Program-made: the position numbers and the translations under genes
NCBI RefSeq assembly: GCF_014764505.1
Contig: NZ_JACXWX010000037.1
Coordinates: 1-44,038 of the forward strand
From: Phormidium tenue FACHB-886
GTDB lineage: Bacteria; Cyanobacteriota; Cyanobacteriia; Elainellales; Elainellaceae
Direction of reading: 5' to 3'
Length of the DNA stretch: 44,038 nt
Part shown: positions 34,245 through 42,758 of the stretch, in pieces
Position numbering within the stretch: position 1 is the stretch's first letter
Layout: every line of letters starts with the position of its first letter
The notes under the pieces: generated by a model
Told to the model about the DNA's origin: nothing
Databases searched by the model: none
The model's input: the letters and a program-made list of their open reading frames with translations, nothing else

Positions 34245-34838
34245 ATGGGTATTCCTCCTTTTATCCTGGCTTCGGCATCTCCAGCGCGACGACGGCTGTT
34301 GCAGCTTGCTGGCATCGAAGTGATTGCCCGTCCTAGCAACTTTGATGAATCACAGATCGCGGTGACAGATACGGCAGTGCTGGTGCGGACGCTGGCACAG
34401 GGCAAGGCAGGCGTGGTAGCGGCACAGGTGTCGGAGTCGTTGATTTTGGGCTGTGATTCTGTACTGGCGCTGAATGGGGAGATCTACGGCAAGCCTGCGG
34501 ATGCAGAAGAGGCGATCTTCCGCTGGCGGCAAATGCGGGGGCAAGTGGGCGAGTTGTTTACCGGACATACGCTGATCGACCAAACGCAGCATAAAACGCT
34601 GGTGCGGCATCAGATGACGCGAGTGCATTTTGCCAACATCAGCGATCGCCAGATCGCCGCCTACGTTGCCACAGGTGAACCCTTGCACTGTGCAGGCTGC
34701 TTTGCCCTAGAGGGGAAAGGAGGGTTATTTATTGAAAAGATTGAAGGCTGCCATAGCAATGTGATTGGGCTGAGCCTGCCTTTGCTGCGGCAGATGCTGG
34801 CGGAGCTGGGCTATGATGCCATAGATTTTTGGCGGTAG
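34245..34838 (+). CDS. maf: Maf-family nucleoside triphosphate pyrophosphatase
   Basis: Maf proteins hydrolyse non-canonical or excess nucleoside triphosphates (dTTP/UTP or m7GTP-type) to monophosphates and influence septum formation. The N-terminal motif is [18 protein letters not shown] (6-23), where Ser-x-Ser-x-x-Arg contacts the triphosphate. Further motifs: [18 protein letters not shown] with the catalytic Asp, and [17 protein letters not shown], ending in [13 protein letters not shown]. Length 197 is normal. No Shine-Dalgarno sequence precedes ATG at 34245, because the 13-bp tandem array runs to 6 bases from it; translation may therefore depend on the array or be leaderless. Confidence 0.93.
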   Translation: MGIPPFILASASPARRRLLQLAGIEVIARPSNFDESQIAVTDTAVLVRTLAQGKAGVVAAQVSESLILGCDSVLALNGEIYGKPADAEEAIFRWRQMRGQVGELFTGHTLIDQTQHKTLVRHQMTRVHFANISDRQIAAYVATGEPLHCAGCFALEGKGGLFIEKIEGCHSNVIGLSLPLLRQMLAELGYDAIDFWR

Positions 34839-35339
34839 GTTCAGCAGATTGGCTGAGCGATTAGAGCTTGTTCAAATCCTGCTGAGCACTTTATAAGATA
34901 TTTATCTCGCTACCGTAATTGTACTGAGCCGTTGGATTTCAAGCCTTCACTGGGTTGTAGCGTTTAACTTGTTCAAGTCTTTACTGCGCCTTTATGCCGT
35001 CATCAGAACTACGGATGCTATAGTGCGTGTCAAGACAAGACAATTTTAAGGGGATGTGAGAGGTATTCAATGTTCTGCATTAGCTCCCTAAATCTCCTGG
35101 CTAAGAGGACTGTCTATTTGGTTTCCTCTGCGTGAGAGGGCGGGGGCGGTTCGGAAACTGCCACTCAAAACATCCTTTTGGGTGTCGGACGCACTCTAAC
35201 CCGTTTCTATAAATTCTGATTGAGTTCCCTTTTTCGCTATCGTCCGGATCTACCATTGGCTGACGGTGTATTCTGTCTACTCTGACAGCAGAAAACGCTA
35301 ACGGCAAGGAACGTTTAACCTTTTATTCCTGCACATCCA
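34839..35339. other. Intergenic region, 501 bp
   Basis: I see no gene, RNA or strong hairpin. A minus-strand 68-codon frame is proline/arginine-rich and unconvincing. The kinase promoter should lie in the last part. The 500-bp length leaves room for a small RNA, but no structure points to one. Confidence 0.45.
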
Positions 35340-36419
35340 ATGGATTCATCAGTTCCAAGACTCGATAACCAGCGGTCTTCATCCCAGCATCAGACTCAGC
35401 TCGGTCAGATGTGTGGAACCAACCACTTGTTCCGCGATCGCTACAGGCTCCTTCGCACTCTGGGACGGGGCGGTTTTGGGGTCACTTTCCTCAGCAGAGA
35501 TATGGTTTTGCCGGGCCATCCGCTCTGTGTCATCAAGCTGCTTTGTCCCAAAGTGAGTAATCCCGTGGCGCTACAGCGGGCCTGTCAGCGCTTTGAGCGG
35601 GAAGCCAAAATCTTGAGCCAGCTGGGCAGCCACGCTCAAATTCCGCGCCTGCTTGATTACTTTCAGGTAGACGGCGAATTTTATCTGGTTCAGGAGTACA
35701 TTAAGGGGCGCACCCTAGCTAGAGAAGTCAAAAGCAGAGGAACATTGACTGAGCTGGAGGTCAAGCGGTTTTTGATGGAAATTTTGCCTGTGCTGGACTA
35801 CGTGCATCAGCATAACGTGATTCATCGTGATATCAAGCCTCCTAACATCATTCGCTGTCAGGACGATGGGCGCTTGGTGCTGATCGACTTTGGTGCAGTC
35901 AAAGAGCATTTCTTCAGAATGGAAGACAGCACCCAACGCGGCACTACCACACACTTTGTCGGAACGTTGGGCTTTGCACCCCCAGAACAATTAGCGCTGC
36001 GATCGACCTTTTCTAGCGATGTCTTTGCGCTCGGTGTGACTTGCCTCTATCTGCTAACGGGCAAACCGCCGATGGAATTTGACTATGACCCTGCTACGGG
36101 CGAAGTCAATTGGCGCAGTGCCGTTCATGTCAGTGCTCCCTTTGCCAAAATCCTCGACAAGATGCTGAAGGTTGTTGCTCAGGAGCGCTATCAGTCTGCC
36201 CAAGAGGTGTATCGCGTCCTGGAGCTAGAGCCATATTTCGACTCGCTTGTTGAGTGCATGAGCACCCATCCGCTGGGTGTGATCGAAGAAGAAGAAATTC
36301 CCGAAGGCTATATCTCGCCGTTTCAGCGGACAGCGATCGCCATTCGCCGCTGGCAGGCTAGACGCAAGGTGCGCGAACGACGACGCAAAGTTGATCCAAA
36401 TAATCTCATGGTGAATTAG
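35340..36419 (+). CDS. Eukaryotic-type Ser/Thr protein kinase
   Basis: A single soluble kinase domain at about residues 35-300. The glycine loop is LGRGGFGVTFL (41-51), the ATP-binding Lys is 66 in CVIKLL, the catalytic loop HRDIKPPNI has Asp164, and DFG is at 183-185. The activation segment contains the TQRGTTTHFVGTLGFAPPEQ pattern usual for cyanobacterial kinases. The Cys-rich zinc-like N-terminus found in many Spk kinases is missing (only one Cys, 25). The C-terminus is basic (RRWQARRKVRERRRK). No membrane helix is present. The substrate is unknown. ATG at 35340; the transcript ends at the hairpin at 36448-36479. Confidence 0.95.
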   Translation: MDSSVPRLDNQRSSSQHQTQLGQMCGTNHLFRDRYRLLRTLGRGGFGVTFLSRDMVLPGHPLCVIKLLCPKVSNPVALQRACQRFEREAKILSQLGSHAQIPRLLDYFQVDGEFYLVQEYIKGRTLAREVKSRGTLTELEVKRFLMEILPVLDYVHQHNVIHRDIKPPNIIRCQDDGRLVLIDFGAVKEHFFRMEDSTQRGTTTHFVGTLGFAPPEQLALRSTFSSDVFALGVTCLYLLTGKPPMEFDYDPATGEVNWRSAVHVSAPFAKILDKMLKVVAQERYQSAQEVYRVLELEPYFDSLVECMSTHPLGVIEEEEIPEGYISPFQRTAIAIRRWQARRKVRERRRKVDPNNLMVN

Positions 36420-36447
36420 ACGTAATTATTCAGTTGCGACAGCATAG

Positions 36448-36479
36448 AAGGGCGAACCGTGGAAACACGGTTCGCCCTT
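36448..36479 (+). terminator. Terminator hairpin after the Ser/Thr kinase
   Basis: AAGGGCGAACCGTG and CACGGTTCGCCCTT form a perfect 14-bp stem with a GAAA loop, 29 bases past the kinase stop and followed by TAGCTTT. Confidence 0.85.
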
Positions 36480-36502
36480 TAGCTTTCACACAAGTTTAAT
36501 CT

Positions 36503-36526
36503 AAGCCTATGGAGATCCATAGGCTT
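36503..36526. terminator. Hairpin downstream of the BamE-like gene
   Basis: AAGCCTATGGA and TCCATAGGCTT form an 11-bp inverted repeat. It lies 21 bases past the stop of the minus-strand gene at 36547, back to back with the kinase terminator. A perfect 14-bp palindrome ATGTAGCGCTACAT (36534-36547) touches the stop codon. Confidence 0.65.
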
Positions 36527-36546
36527 GTCATGCATGTAGCGCTACA

Positions 36547-37011
36547 TCACTCAGTCTGCTCAGCGGGCACGGGCGTTTGTTCTGTTTCGCTTGGCTGCGT
36601 GGTGCTTGCCGCCTGTCCTGGAATGGTCGGTGCAATTGGCATGACCCAGGTGGTTCGTCCGACGACTCGCCCATTGTAAAAGACAACTTGGGCAATTCGA
36701 TCGCCTGTTTCAGCGGAAATTTGCCACTGGTAGGTGGCTGTGCCAGCATCTGCTGTTGTCCAGCTCTGCACTCCATTCCCCTGCCCCAGCAGCGTTCTCA
36801 CCTGCAAAACCGTCATTCCTAGCCGCACTTGGCTAAATTGGCTGGGGGTTGTTTGCGGTAGAGATGGAGGAGCTGGAACGGGCGCGGGAGCGGTGGCAGC
36901 GGTGGCAGCGGGAGCAGGGGCTGTTTCAGCGCTTGCCGGAGCACTGAGCGAACCAAATGCAGTTAGGGCAATTGCCCCTAGAGCGAAACCTAGAGAGAAG
37001 ACAATTTTCAT
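36547..37011 (-). CDS. Exported BamE/SmpA-like protein
   Basis: The N-terminus (MKIVFSLGFALGAIALTAFG, cleavage after ASA near residue 28) is a Sec signal peptide, so the protein is periplasmic. An Ala/Pro-rich linker follows. The folded part (about 57-122) opens with FSQVRLGMTVLQVRTLLGQG, matching the G-M-T-x-x-x-V-x-x-L-L-G pattern of the SmpA/OmlA (BamE) fold, and continues with the Trp and Tyr strands TATYQWQI and RIAQVVFYNGRV. The tail is Thr/Glu/Pro-rich. No lipobox is present, so it is not a typical BamE lipoprotein; it may bind peptidoglycan or assist outer-membrane assembly. It is on the same strand as GH8, 72 bp away. Confidence 0.75.
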   Translation of the reverse strand: MKIVFSLGFALGAIALTAFGSLSAPASAETAPAPAATAATAPAPVPAPPSLPQTTPSQFSQVRLGMTVLQVRTLLGQGNGVQSWTTADAGTATYQWQISAETGDRIAQVVFYNGRVVGRTTWVMPIAPTIPGQAASTTQPSETEQTPVPAEQTE

Positions 37012-37083
37012 AGGAATGAACAGAAATAGGGGGAGACTTTAATACCCTTAATACGGGCGCTGTGGCTTAGAACCGGAGCTTCT

Positions 37084-38343
37084 TCAACCTGCTGGGCTCA
37101 GCAAACTAGCGGCAACTTCGCTAGGTGGGAACAGCCCAAACCAAGCCAGATTTTGAACGTAGTAGGCAGAATTGTTGTCCCAGATGCCGTCTTTGTAGGT
37201 GGGCATCAGTTTTTGCTGACGAATTTGCTCGGCAATTGCCGGGTCAACAATCTGGAAGGCGGCATAAAGCATGGCATATTGGCTGGTTGCTTCATAGCTG
37301 GCGATCGGTGTTCCCAGCAGCGTAATTCGAGCCGGAATTGCCTGTTGCGACTGCCATAGCGCTTGCAGCGGCTGGAGGCGCTTTTTGAGGAAGGCGGTTG
37401 CTCGTGGCTCATTGAACCAAGTCGCATCCAGCGACAAACGCCACCAAACGCGGAAGGCATCGAAACTATACATGCTGCGCAGTGAGGTTGTGACCGGAAC
37501 AGCAGAGAATCTGCCCGTTTCGGTGTTCAACGCCACCCAATCGCTCGGCAACCCCACCAGCGAGACTTGGCTAGAGGCTTCTAATGCCCAGTAACCGCTG
37601 TCAATCATGCCCAGCCAGTCGCGATCTCGATCTATTTGAGCAAACAGACGATAGGCGTAAGGCGCGAAGTAAGAGGGATTAAGATACACCACGTTGGGCT
37701 GTGGCTGGAAGGTGTTGAGTTCACCAGGAATCAGGTAACGACGGGTTTGGGGCTGTGGGGCTGCGGTAGGGCGAACTTCGATCGTGGCGATCGCCCAGAG
37801 GTCTTTGAGTTTGGCTTGAGCGAGCTGCAGATAGTCAGGACGATTCCAGCGGCGGGAGGCAAGAATCAGCGCCGTGATCGCATCAACATCGGCATCACTC
37901 GCAAAATTGTTATCTAAGATGCCCCAGCTTGGCTCGCCGTTCTGCTCCTGTTGTCCCCATTTCCATGCCCAGAGCTGATCAGAGCGAGTATTGCCGTTGC
38001 GCCGCTGTAAGTTATTTTCTGCCCATTGCAGAGCGAGATCAAAGGTGGCTGGATCGTCAGTAAATACCGATCGCAGCATGGCATAAGCTTGCCCCTCTGA
38101 GGTCGATCGCCCGCCCTGCTCCCAGTCAATCACTCGCCCATCCGGCTGAATGAAGCGTTGTTTGTAAGCGATCCAACTCTGCTGCAACATCTCATTAGTA
38201 AATTCATCGCTGGCAGGAGCAGTAGCCAAGGGAAGTGGAGTTGAGGAGTGATCAACAGGCGTTGCCCTTCCTGCTTCTGCAAACCAGAGAGGCAGCGCCA
38301 AAACCAGCAGCCGGACTAGGGAAAGGATTAGGGGGTTTGCCAT
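37084..38343 (-). CDS. Glycoside hydrolase family 8 (endoglucanase-like), exported
   Basis: GH8 enzymes cut beta-1,4 glucans (cellulose, chitosan, xylan) by inversion. I chose ATG at 38343 because it gives a clean signal peptide (MANPLILSLVRLLVLALPLW). A TTG 63 bases further up also has a possible ribosome site (GGAG) but adds an unlikely N-terminus. Counted from 38343, the general acid Glu83 is in RSTSEGQAYAM and the Asp pair 150/152 in ASDADVDAITAL matches the family's S-D-x-D-x-D block. Later MYSFDAFRVWWRLSLD and EATSQYAMLYAAF fit the (alpha/alpha)6 barrel. Cellulose synthase genes are not visible, so it may act on the cell's own glucan or sheath. Confidence 0.88.
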   Translation of the reverse strand: MANPLILSLVRLLVLALPLWFAEAGRATPVDHSSTPLPLATAPASDEFTNEMLQQSWIAYKQRFIQPDGRVIDWEQGGRSTSEGQAYAMLRSVFTDDPATFDLALQWAENNLQRRNGNTRSDQLWAWKWGQQEQNGEPSWGILDNNFASDADVDAITALILASRRWNRPDYLQLAQAKLKDLWAIATIEVRPTAAPQPQTRRYLIPGELNTFQPQPNVVYLNPSYFAPYAYRLFAQIDRDRDWLGMIDSGYWALEASSQVSLVGLPSDWVALNTETGRFSAVPVTTSLRSMYSFDAFRVWWRLSLDATWFNEPRATAFLKKRLQPLQALWQSQQAIPARITLLGTPIASYEATSQYAMLYAAFQIVDPAIAEQIRQQKLMPTYKDGIWDNNSAYYVQNLAWFGLFPPSEVAASLLSPAG

Positions 38344-38663
38344 ATTTATGCTTAGCGCTGGGTTTAAGTTGAACCACGGGTGTTGAACCACTATTCTCCC
38401 AATCAACTGTATTTCTCCGGTAAAAGCCGTTGGCGATCCATAAAGTTTTAGTAAAATCTGCCTGCCTAAGCCCGTAAAAATATGGAGTCGCTAATTTTGA
38501 AAAAACTTTATGATCTGCCGAAAGCGCAGCGGTTTTGCTAAAAAGCCTTGGAATAAGTAATAAGGTGGGGTAACTCTCTCATCCAAATTCTTTTTCCGAT
38601 CGGCAGGGGTTACGGTACCATGGCTGGAACGTTCTTCCCTCTTACTCTTTCTCACCTCCCTTT
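38344..38663. other. Divergent intergenic region between GH8 and ftsQ
   Basis: It should contain promoters for both genes. AT-rich stretches occur around 38480-38515. The sequence before ftsQ (CTCACCTCCCTTT) contains no Shine-Dalgarno motif. I see no gene or hairpin of note. Confidence 0.5.
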
Positions 38664-39677
38664 ATGATGGCGGATATACCCTCCGTTTCTCGATTGGAAC
38701 TAGCAGAGCGACGGCGCAAACTTCGTGGGCAGCGGCGTTGGCGGATTATGCAAACGAGCTGGCGTGCAGTTGCAGTCAGCGGTTTTGCGGTGGGTTTGGT
38801 TTGGGTGGCGACGCTGCCCGATTGGATGCTGCGTGATGCCAACCAGGTTGAAGTGGAAGGCAATAAATTTCTGGCTGCTGATACGATTCGTCAACTGCTG
38901 CCAATCAAATATCCACAGTTTTTGCTAACACTGCAGCCCAAAACACTAACGCAACATCTAGAAGCGCAGGCACCGATTGCTGAAGCCACAGTTTCGCGTC
39001 ATCTGTTTCCGCCCGGTTTGACGGTGCGCATCCAAGAGCGCTATCCAGTAGCGATCGTCTATTCCAGTCCGGCAGAGATCGCCCAGCCGCCGCTCTCTAC
39101 GGCCGGTCAGCGCCCCGTTCAAGCGGCAACGCAGCCCACGCCGATCGCTCTGCTGGATGAGCGAGGCACGTTTATTCCCTATGAGGACTACATGGCGCTG
39201 AATCGATCGCGCCAGCTCCCTAGCCTCAAAATTATTGGGATGCAGGAACAGTACCGCACGCAATGGACAAATCTCTATCAGCAGGTGAGCCGTAGCCCGG
39301 TCAAAGTTCACGAAATTGACTGGAGAGAGCCAGGCAATCTGATTTTGCGAACCGACCTAGGAACAGTGTATTTCGGTTCTTATGGCGCTTGGTTCTCCGA
39401 ACAGTTAAGAACGCTCGACCAGATGCGGCAATTGCCAGATAAAGTGGATGCCCGCGAAGTGGAATATATCGATCTGAGGGACCCACAGGCGCCTCTCATT
39501 AATCTAGTTGGTTCAAAGGCAATTGCCCTTCCTCAAACCGAAGCTGAGCAAGAAGAACAGGTAGACGCATGGGAAGCCGAGCAGGCAGAAGGTGAACAGG
39601 CAGAAGGTGAACAGGCAGAAGATGAACAGATAGAGAATGAACAGGCAGGAGGCGAGCAGCCCAGCGACCTGCCTTGA
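38664..39677 (+). CDS. ftsQ: Cell division protein FtsQ (POTRA domain)
   Basis: FtsQ is a bitopic membrane protein of the divisome that bridges early and late division proteins. A basic N-terminus (ERRRKLRGQRRWRIM) precedes one membrane helix (about 34-52). The POTRA domain starts at NQVEVEGNKFLAADTIRQLL (about 59-78) and is followed by the FtsQ domain with FPPGLTVRIQERYPVAIVY and FIPYEDYMAL. The C-terminus (about 300-337) is an acidic tail made of EQAEG-type units. The start may be either ATG at 38664 or the next codon at 38667; no ribosome site is evident. The order ftsQ-ftsZ is typical of cyanobacteria, here with a 610-bp gap. Confidence 0.92.
   Translation: MMADIPSVSRLELAERRRKLRGQRRWRIMQTSWRAVAVSGFAVGLVWVATLPDWMLRDANQVEVEGNKFLAADTIRQLLPIKYPQFLLTLQPKTLTQHLEAQAPIAEATVSRHLFPPGLTVRIQERYPVAIVYSSPAEIAQPPLSTAGQRPVQAATQPTPIALLDERGTFIPYEDYMALNRSRQLPSLKIIGMQEQYRTQWTNLYQQVSRSPVKVHEIDWREPGNLILRTDLGTVYFGSYGAWFSEQLRTLDQMRQLPDKVDAREVEYIDLRDPQAPLINLVGSKAIALPQTEAEQEEQVDAWEAEQAEGEQAEGEQAEDEQIENEQAGGEQPSDLP
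39579..39653 (+). repeat. Five in-frame 15-bp repeats in ftsQ
   Basis: Units at 39579, 39594, 39609, 39624 and 39639 have consensus GAACAGGCAGAAGGT and encode EQAEG EQAEG EQAED EQIEN EQAGG, followed by a degenerate EQPSD. Confidence 0.9.
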
Positions 39678-40287
39678 GGAATTAGTACTAGGACTGCCCT
39701 AAACTTGACTAAAGCTGTTTGGGTAAGAAGGATAGAACATAAGGCTAGATGAACCTTTTTAAGGAAGGAGGATTGAAGTAAAACTTTAGAGGAATGACGG
39801 CTTAACCTTTAATCTTTAATAATTGTCTTGTTTAGCTTTGACACAGTTGATTAGTACAGCCAAAATCAACATCTACTTAGTTCGATCTGCAAGGTTAAAT
39901 GAGAAGTCAGTAAATAGTCTTTAAGCGGCTCTTTGGCTTTTGCTATTAACCTCCTAACTCCGGCTGTAGAACTAACGCGTTAAGCTAATGCGCTCAGCAG
40001 AGGATTTGTCACAAAGTATTTGAATTACGGCGTATTCAGGCTTAATGTTCAGCAGAGCAGGGTTTACTTGTGATCCCGCATGTATTGCGACAATATCGTA
40101 AAAATCCACTACAAATGATTACGGGTGCAGCTGTTAGTTTTCTTTTATAAAAATTAACTGCAATTAAAGGAAGAGAACCAGAATGAAATGAACTGACAGC
40201 TAATAGTTAGAGTTTGGTTTTTCTAGCAACTTACCCTATAGTTGTCTAGAGCTAAAAAATCTTTGTATCGATCGTTCCTTAATTCCA
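39678..40287. other. Long AT-rich ftsQ-ftsZ intergenic region (610 bp)
   Basis: There is no gene. The region is clearly more AT-rich than its neighbours and should contain the ftsZ promoter(s) and a long leader. Weak inverted repeats lie around 40128-40163 (TTAGTTTT...AAAATTAA). I cannot point to a firm -10 or -35 element. Confidence 0.55.
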
Positions 40288-41598
40288 ATGGTATTTGATC
40301 CTAAATTAGTCACTACCCATTTAGAACCACCTGGCTCAGATCAGGGAAATTTTTTGCCAATGAACAACGCTAACCCTTTCACTAACTCTGGGGTACACTT
40401 GGGTCAAGTTCGTGATCTTAAAGGCGGAATGGTGGGAGAGGAAACCAGAGGCGACGGAATTATGCCTAGCAGCGTCGCTCGGATTAAAGTCATTGGCGTA
40501 GGCGGCGGCGGGTGCAACGCCGTAAATCGAATGGTCGCCAGCGGTTTGGCTGGTGTCGAGTTTTGGTCGGTCAATACAGACGCTCAGGTTTTGAGCCACG
40601 TCGCCAACACCCACACGCTACAAATTGGGCAAAAGTTGACCCGTGGTTTAGGGGCAGGCGGCAACCCGGCAATTGGGCAGAAGGCAGCCGAAGAATCGCG
40701 CGATGAGGTGGCGGCCGCCCTAGAAGGCTCGGACCTCGTCTTTATCACGGCAGGTATGGGTGGCGGCACGGGTACGGGTGCTGCGCCGATCGTTGCTGAA
40801 GTGGCGAAGGAAGTCGGTGCATTAACGGTGGGTGTTATCACTCGTCCTTTTACCTTTGAAGGCAGACGGCGCACGGGGCAAGCCGATGAAGGTGTTTCGG
40901 CGCTGCAAACTCGTGTCGATACGCTCATCATTATTCCAAACGACAAGTTGCTCAGTGTCATCTCCGAACAAACCCCAGTACAGGAAGCTTTTCGGGTTGC
41001 TGATGACATCCTGCGGCAGGGCGTTCAGGGCATCTCAGATATCATCACGATTCCGGGCTTGGTCAACGTAGATTTTGCTGATGTAAGAGCGGTTATGGCA
41101 GACGCAGGCTCAGCGCTGATGGGCATTGGCATTGGTTCTGGTAAGTCTAGAGCACGAGAAGCGGCCTCTGCAGCGATCTCTTCTCCTTTGCTAGAGTCTT
41201 CGATTGATGGAGCTAAGGGTGTTGTCTTTAACATTACGGGCGGCAGTGATCTGACGCTGCATGAAGTTAACGCTGCCGCTGAAATTATTTACGAAGCCGT
41301 TGATCCAAACGCCAATATTATTTTTGGTGCAGTTCTTGATGAGCGAGTCCAGGGGGAAATCCGGATCACCGTAATCGCAACTGGCTTCACAGGCGAGATT
41401 CAAGCCCCTCCGCAGCAGCAGGCAGCCCGCGTTTCACCGCTAAGACGATCGCCAGCGCCCAGCACTCCACAGCCGCCGTTAAGCAGACCCCAAACGCAAG
41501 CTCCGCCCCCTACAACGCCGCCACCACCAGAGACACCGCCCTCAAAGCCAGGGCTAGATATTCCAGAGTTCTTGCAGCGTCGTAGACCTCCCCGCTGA
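40288..41598 (+). CDS. ftsZ: Cell division GTPase FtsZ
   Basis: FtsZ polymerises into the division ring with GTP. A non-conserved N-terminal extension of about 62 residues precedes the core, which starts at [19 protein letters not shown]. The tubulin signature GGGTGTG is at 158-164; the T7 loop [11 protein letters not shown] supplies the catalytic Asp. A Pro/Gln-rich linker (about 372-420) leads to the C-terminal peptide [10 protein letters not shown] (423-432), which binds partners such as SepF or ZipN. Length 436 is normal for cyanobacteria. ATG at 40288 lacks a clear ribosome site; an internal ATG at residue 25 (after GGGAAA) is an alternative. A perfect 28-bp hairpin follows the stop. Confidence 0.97.
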   Translation: MVFDPKLVTTHLEPPGSDQGNFLPMNNANPFTNSGVHLGQVRDLKGGMVGEETRGDGIMPSSVARIKVIGVGGGGCNAVNRMVASGLAGVEFWSVNTDAQVLSHVANTHTLQIGQKLTRGLGAGGNPAIGQKAAEESRDEVAAALEGSDLVFITAGMGGGTGTGAAPIVAEVAKEVGALTVGVITRPFTFEGRRRTGQADEGVSALQTRVDTLIIIPNDKLLSVISEQTPVQEAFRVADDILRQGVQGISDIITIPGLVNVDFADVRAVMADAGSALMGIGIGSGKSRAREAASAAISSPLLESSIDGAKGVVFNITGGSDLTLHEVNAAAEIIYEAVDPNANIIFGAVLDERVQGEIRITVIATGFTGEIQAPPQQQAARVSPLRRSPAPSTPQPPLSRPQTQAPPPTTPPPPETPPSKPGLDIPEFLQRRRPPR

Positions 41599-41618
41599 AA
41601 TTTTCCCGCTAGAACTTG

Positions 41619-41680
41619 TAAACCCGGTATTGTGTTGGGAAAGGACAGAACCGTCCTTTCCCAACACAATACCGGGTTTA
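41619..41680. terminator. Perfect 28-bp hairpin between ftsZ and the second EamA gene
   Basis: The arms 41619-41646 and 41653-41680 are exact reverse complements with the loop AGAACC. It starts 21 bases past the ftsZ stop and ends 7 bases before the EamA ATG at 41688. It may terminate ftsZ transcription, but it is much longer than a normal terminator and lacks a T-run. Confidence 0.85.
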
Positions 41681-41687
41681 GCTTAAT

Positions 41688-42608
41688 ATGCTTGGTTCGT
41701 CTAAGCCTTCGCAGGGACAGGTCATTGCTGTTTTAACGATCGGTGTGCTTTCGGTTTCCACGGCGGCTGTGTTCATTCGGCTGGCGCTAGCCGCATCAGG
41801 AACGGTAGGAGTTGGCTTTAGCTTGGTGCTGGCGGCTTCTCGGCTGGCGCTGGCAGCCCTGTTTCTGGCTCCGGCTTGGCGCAGCTTTCGTACCGCTTCA
41901 TTTCAGCAGCGTGCGCTCTATTATTCGATCGCGGCTGGGGTCTTTCTGGCGCTGCATTTTGCAACTTGGATTTCATCCCTGTCCTACACGTCAGTCGCTG
42001 CTTCTGCCACGCTGGTTACGACAAACCCAGTTTGGGTGGCACTGCTCTCTTGGGTTTGGTTTCGGGAGAAACCGACTCGGCTAACGAGCCTTGGGATCGG
42101 CATCACGCTAGCGGGTAGCCTGCTGATCGGGATTGCAGATGCGGGAGGTGTGCAGTCGGCTAGCAATCCGCTGCTGGGTAATTTTCTGGCGCTAGTTGGC
42201 TCTTGGGCAGTCAGCTTTTATTTCTTGCTAGGACGGGAAGCCCAGCGACATGGGCTTGGGATCGGCAGCCACGTGGCTCTAACTTACACCACAGCGGCGA
42301 TCGTTCTCTTGCCGCTGCCTTTTCTATTCAACACTGCCTATACGGGCTACCGCGCCGAAGTTTATCTCTGGATTCTGCTAATGGCAGTGTTTCCGCAGCT
42401 GATTGGGCATACCAGCTTCAATTGGGCAGTCCGCTGGATTTCGCCGACTCTGGTTACGCTGACGATCTTGGCAGAACCGGTAGGCTCTAGCATTTTGGCG
42501 GCGATTATCTTCCGCGAAAACCCTGGAATGCTCGTTATTCTGGGTGCAGTTGTAATTCTGGCAGGTGTAGCGATCGCGGCAGTTGGAGCCAGGAAATCTA
42601 GTGTATGA
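41688..42608 (+). CDS. EamA/DMT-family transporter (second copy)
   Basis: This is a ten-helix exporter with two EamA repeats (about 10-146 and 163-300). Typical pieces are VSTAAVFIRLALAAS in the first helix, TTNPVWVALLSWVWFREKP at the end of repeat one, and LAEPVGSSILAAIIFRENPG at the end of repeat two. It is only distantly similar to the EamA protein at 28843, so the two are not a recent duplication. ATG at 41688 is the only reasonable start, since the next candidates fall inside the first helix; no ribosome site fits between it and the hairpin. The exported compound is unknown. The gene converges with galE. Confidence 0.9.
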   Translation: MLGSSKPSQGQVIAVLTIGVLSVSTAAVFIRLALAASGTVGVGFSLVLAASRLALAALFLAPAWRSFRTASFQQRALYYSIAAGVFLALHFATWISSLSYTSVAASATLVTTNPVWVALLSWVWFREKPTRLTSLGIGITLAGSLLIGIADAGGVQSASNPLLGNFLALVGSWAVSFYFLLGREAQRHGLGIGSHVALTYTTAAIVLLPLPFLFNTAYTGYRAEVYLWILLMAVFPQLIGHTSFNWAVRWISPTLVTLTILAEPVGSSILAAIIFRENPGMLVILGAVVILAGVAIAAVGARKSSV

Positions 42609-42675
42609 GGGGGTGCTGTATAAGGGGCATTACGTGCTTAAATTGAGATTCTTTTTGCGCTGAAATTCAGATAGA

Positions 42676-42716
42676 GATAGTTTTGTAGGCATCCTTCGCG
42701 TGCCTACAAAACTATC
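42676..42716. terminator. Bidirectional terminator-like hairpin between EamA and galE
   Basis: GATAGTTTTGTAGGCA (42676-42691) and TGCCTACAAAACTATC (42701-42716) form a perfect 16-bp stem with a 9-base loop. It lies between convergent genes, 68 bases after one stop and 43 before the other. Confidence 0.75.
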
Positions 42717-42758
42717 AAGGGTAAAAATTTCAAGGTGATGTCAACAGCTAGATAACGG

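Noticed and set aside
34079-34405. Minus-strand reading frame with repeated YVQALRLS-type segments.
   Set aside because: It is a by-product of the 13-bp tandem array and of the antisense of maf; no family look and maf is clearly real on the plus strand.
38344-38406. Upstream TTG start for the GH8 gene.
   Set aside because: It would place about 21 charged or polar residues before the signal peptide; ATG at 38343 gives a normal export signal.
28843-42608. The two EamA genes as a duplicated pair.
   Set aside because: Their sequences share only family-level patterns and no notable DNA identity.
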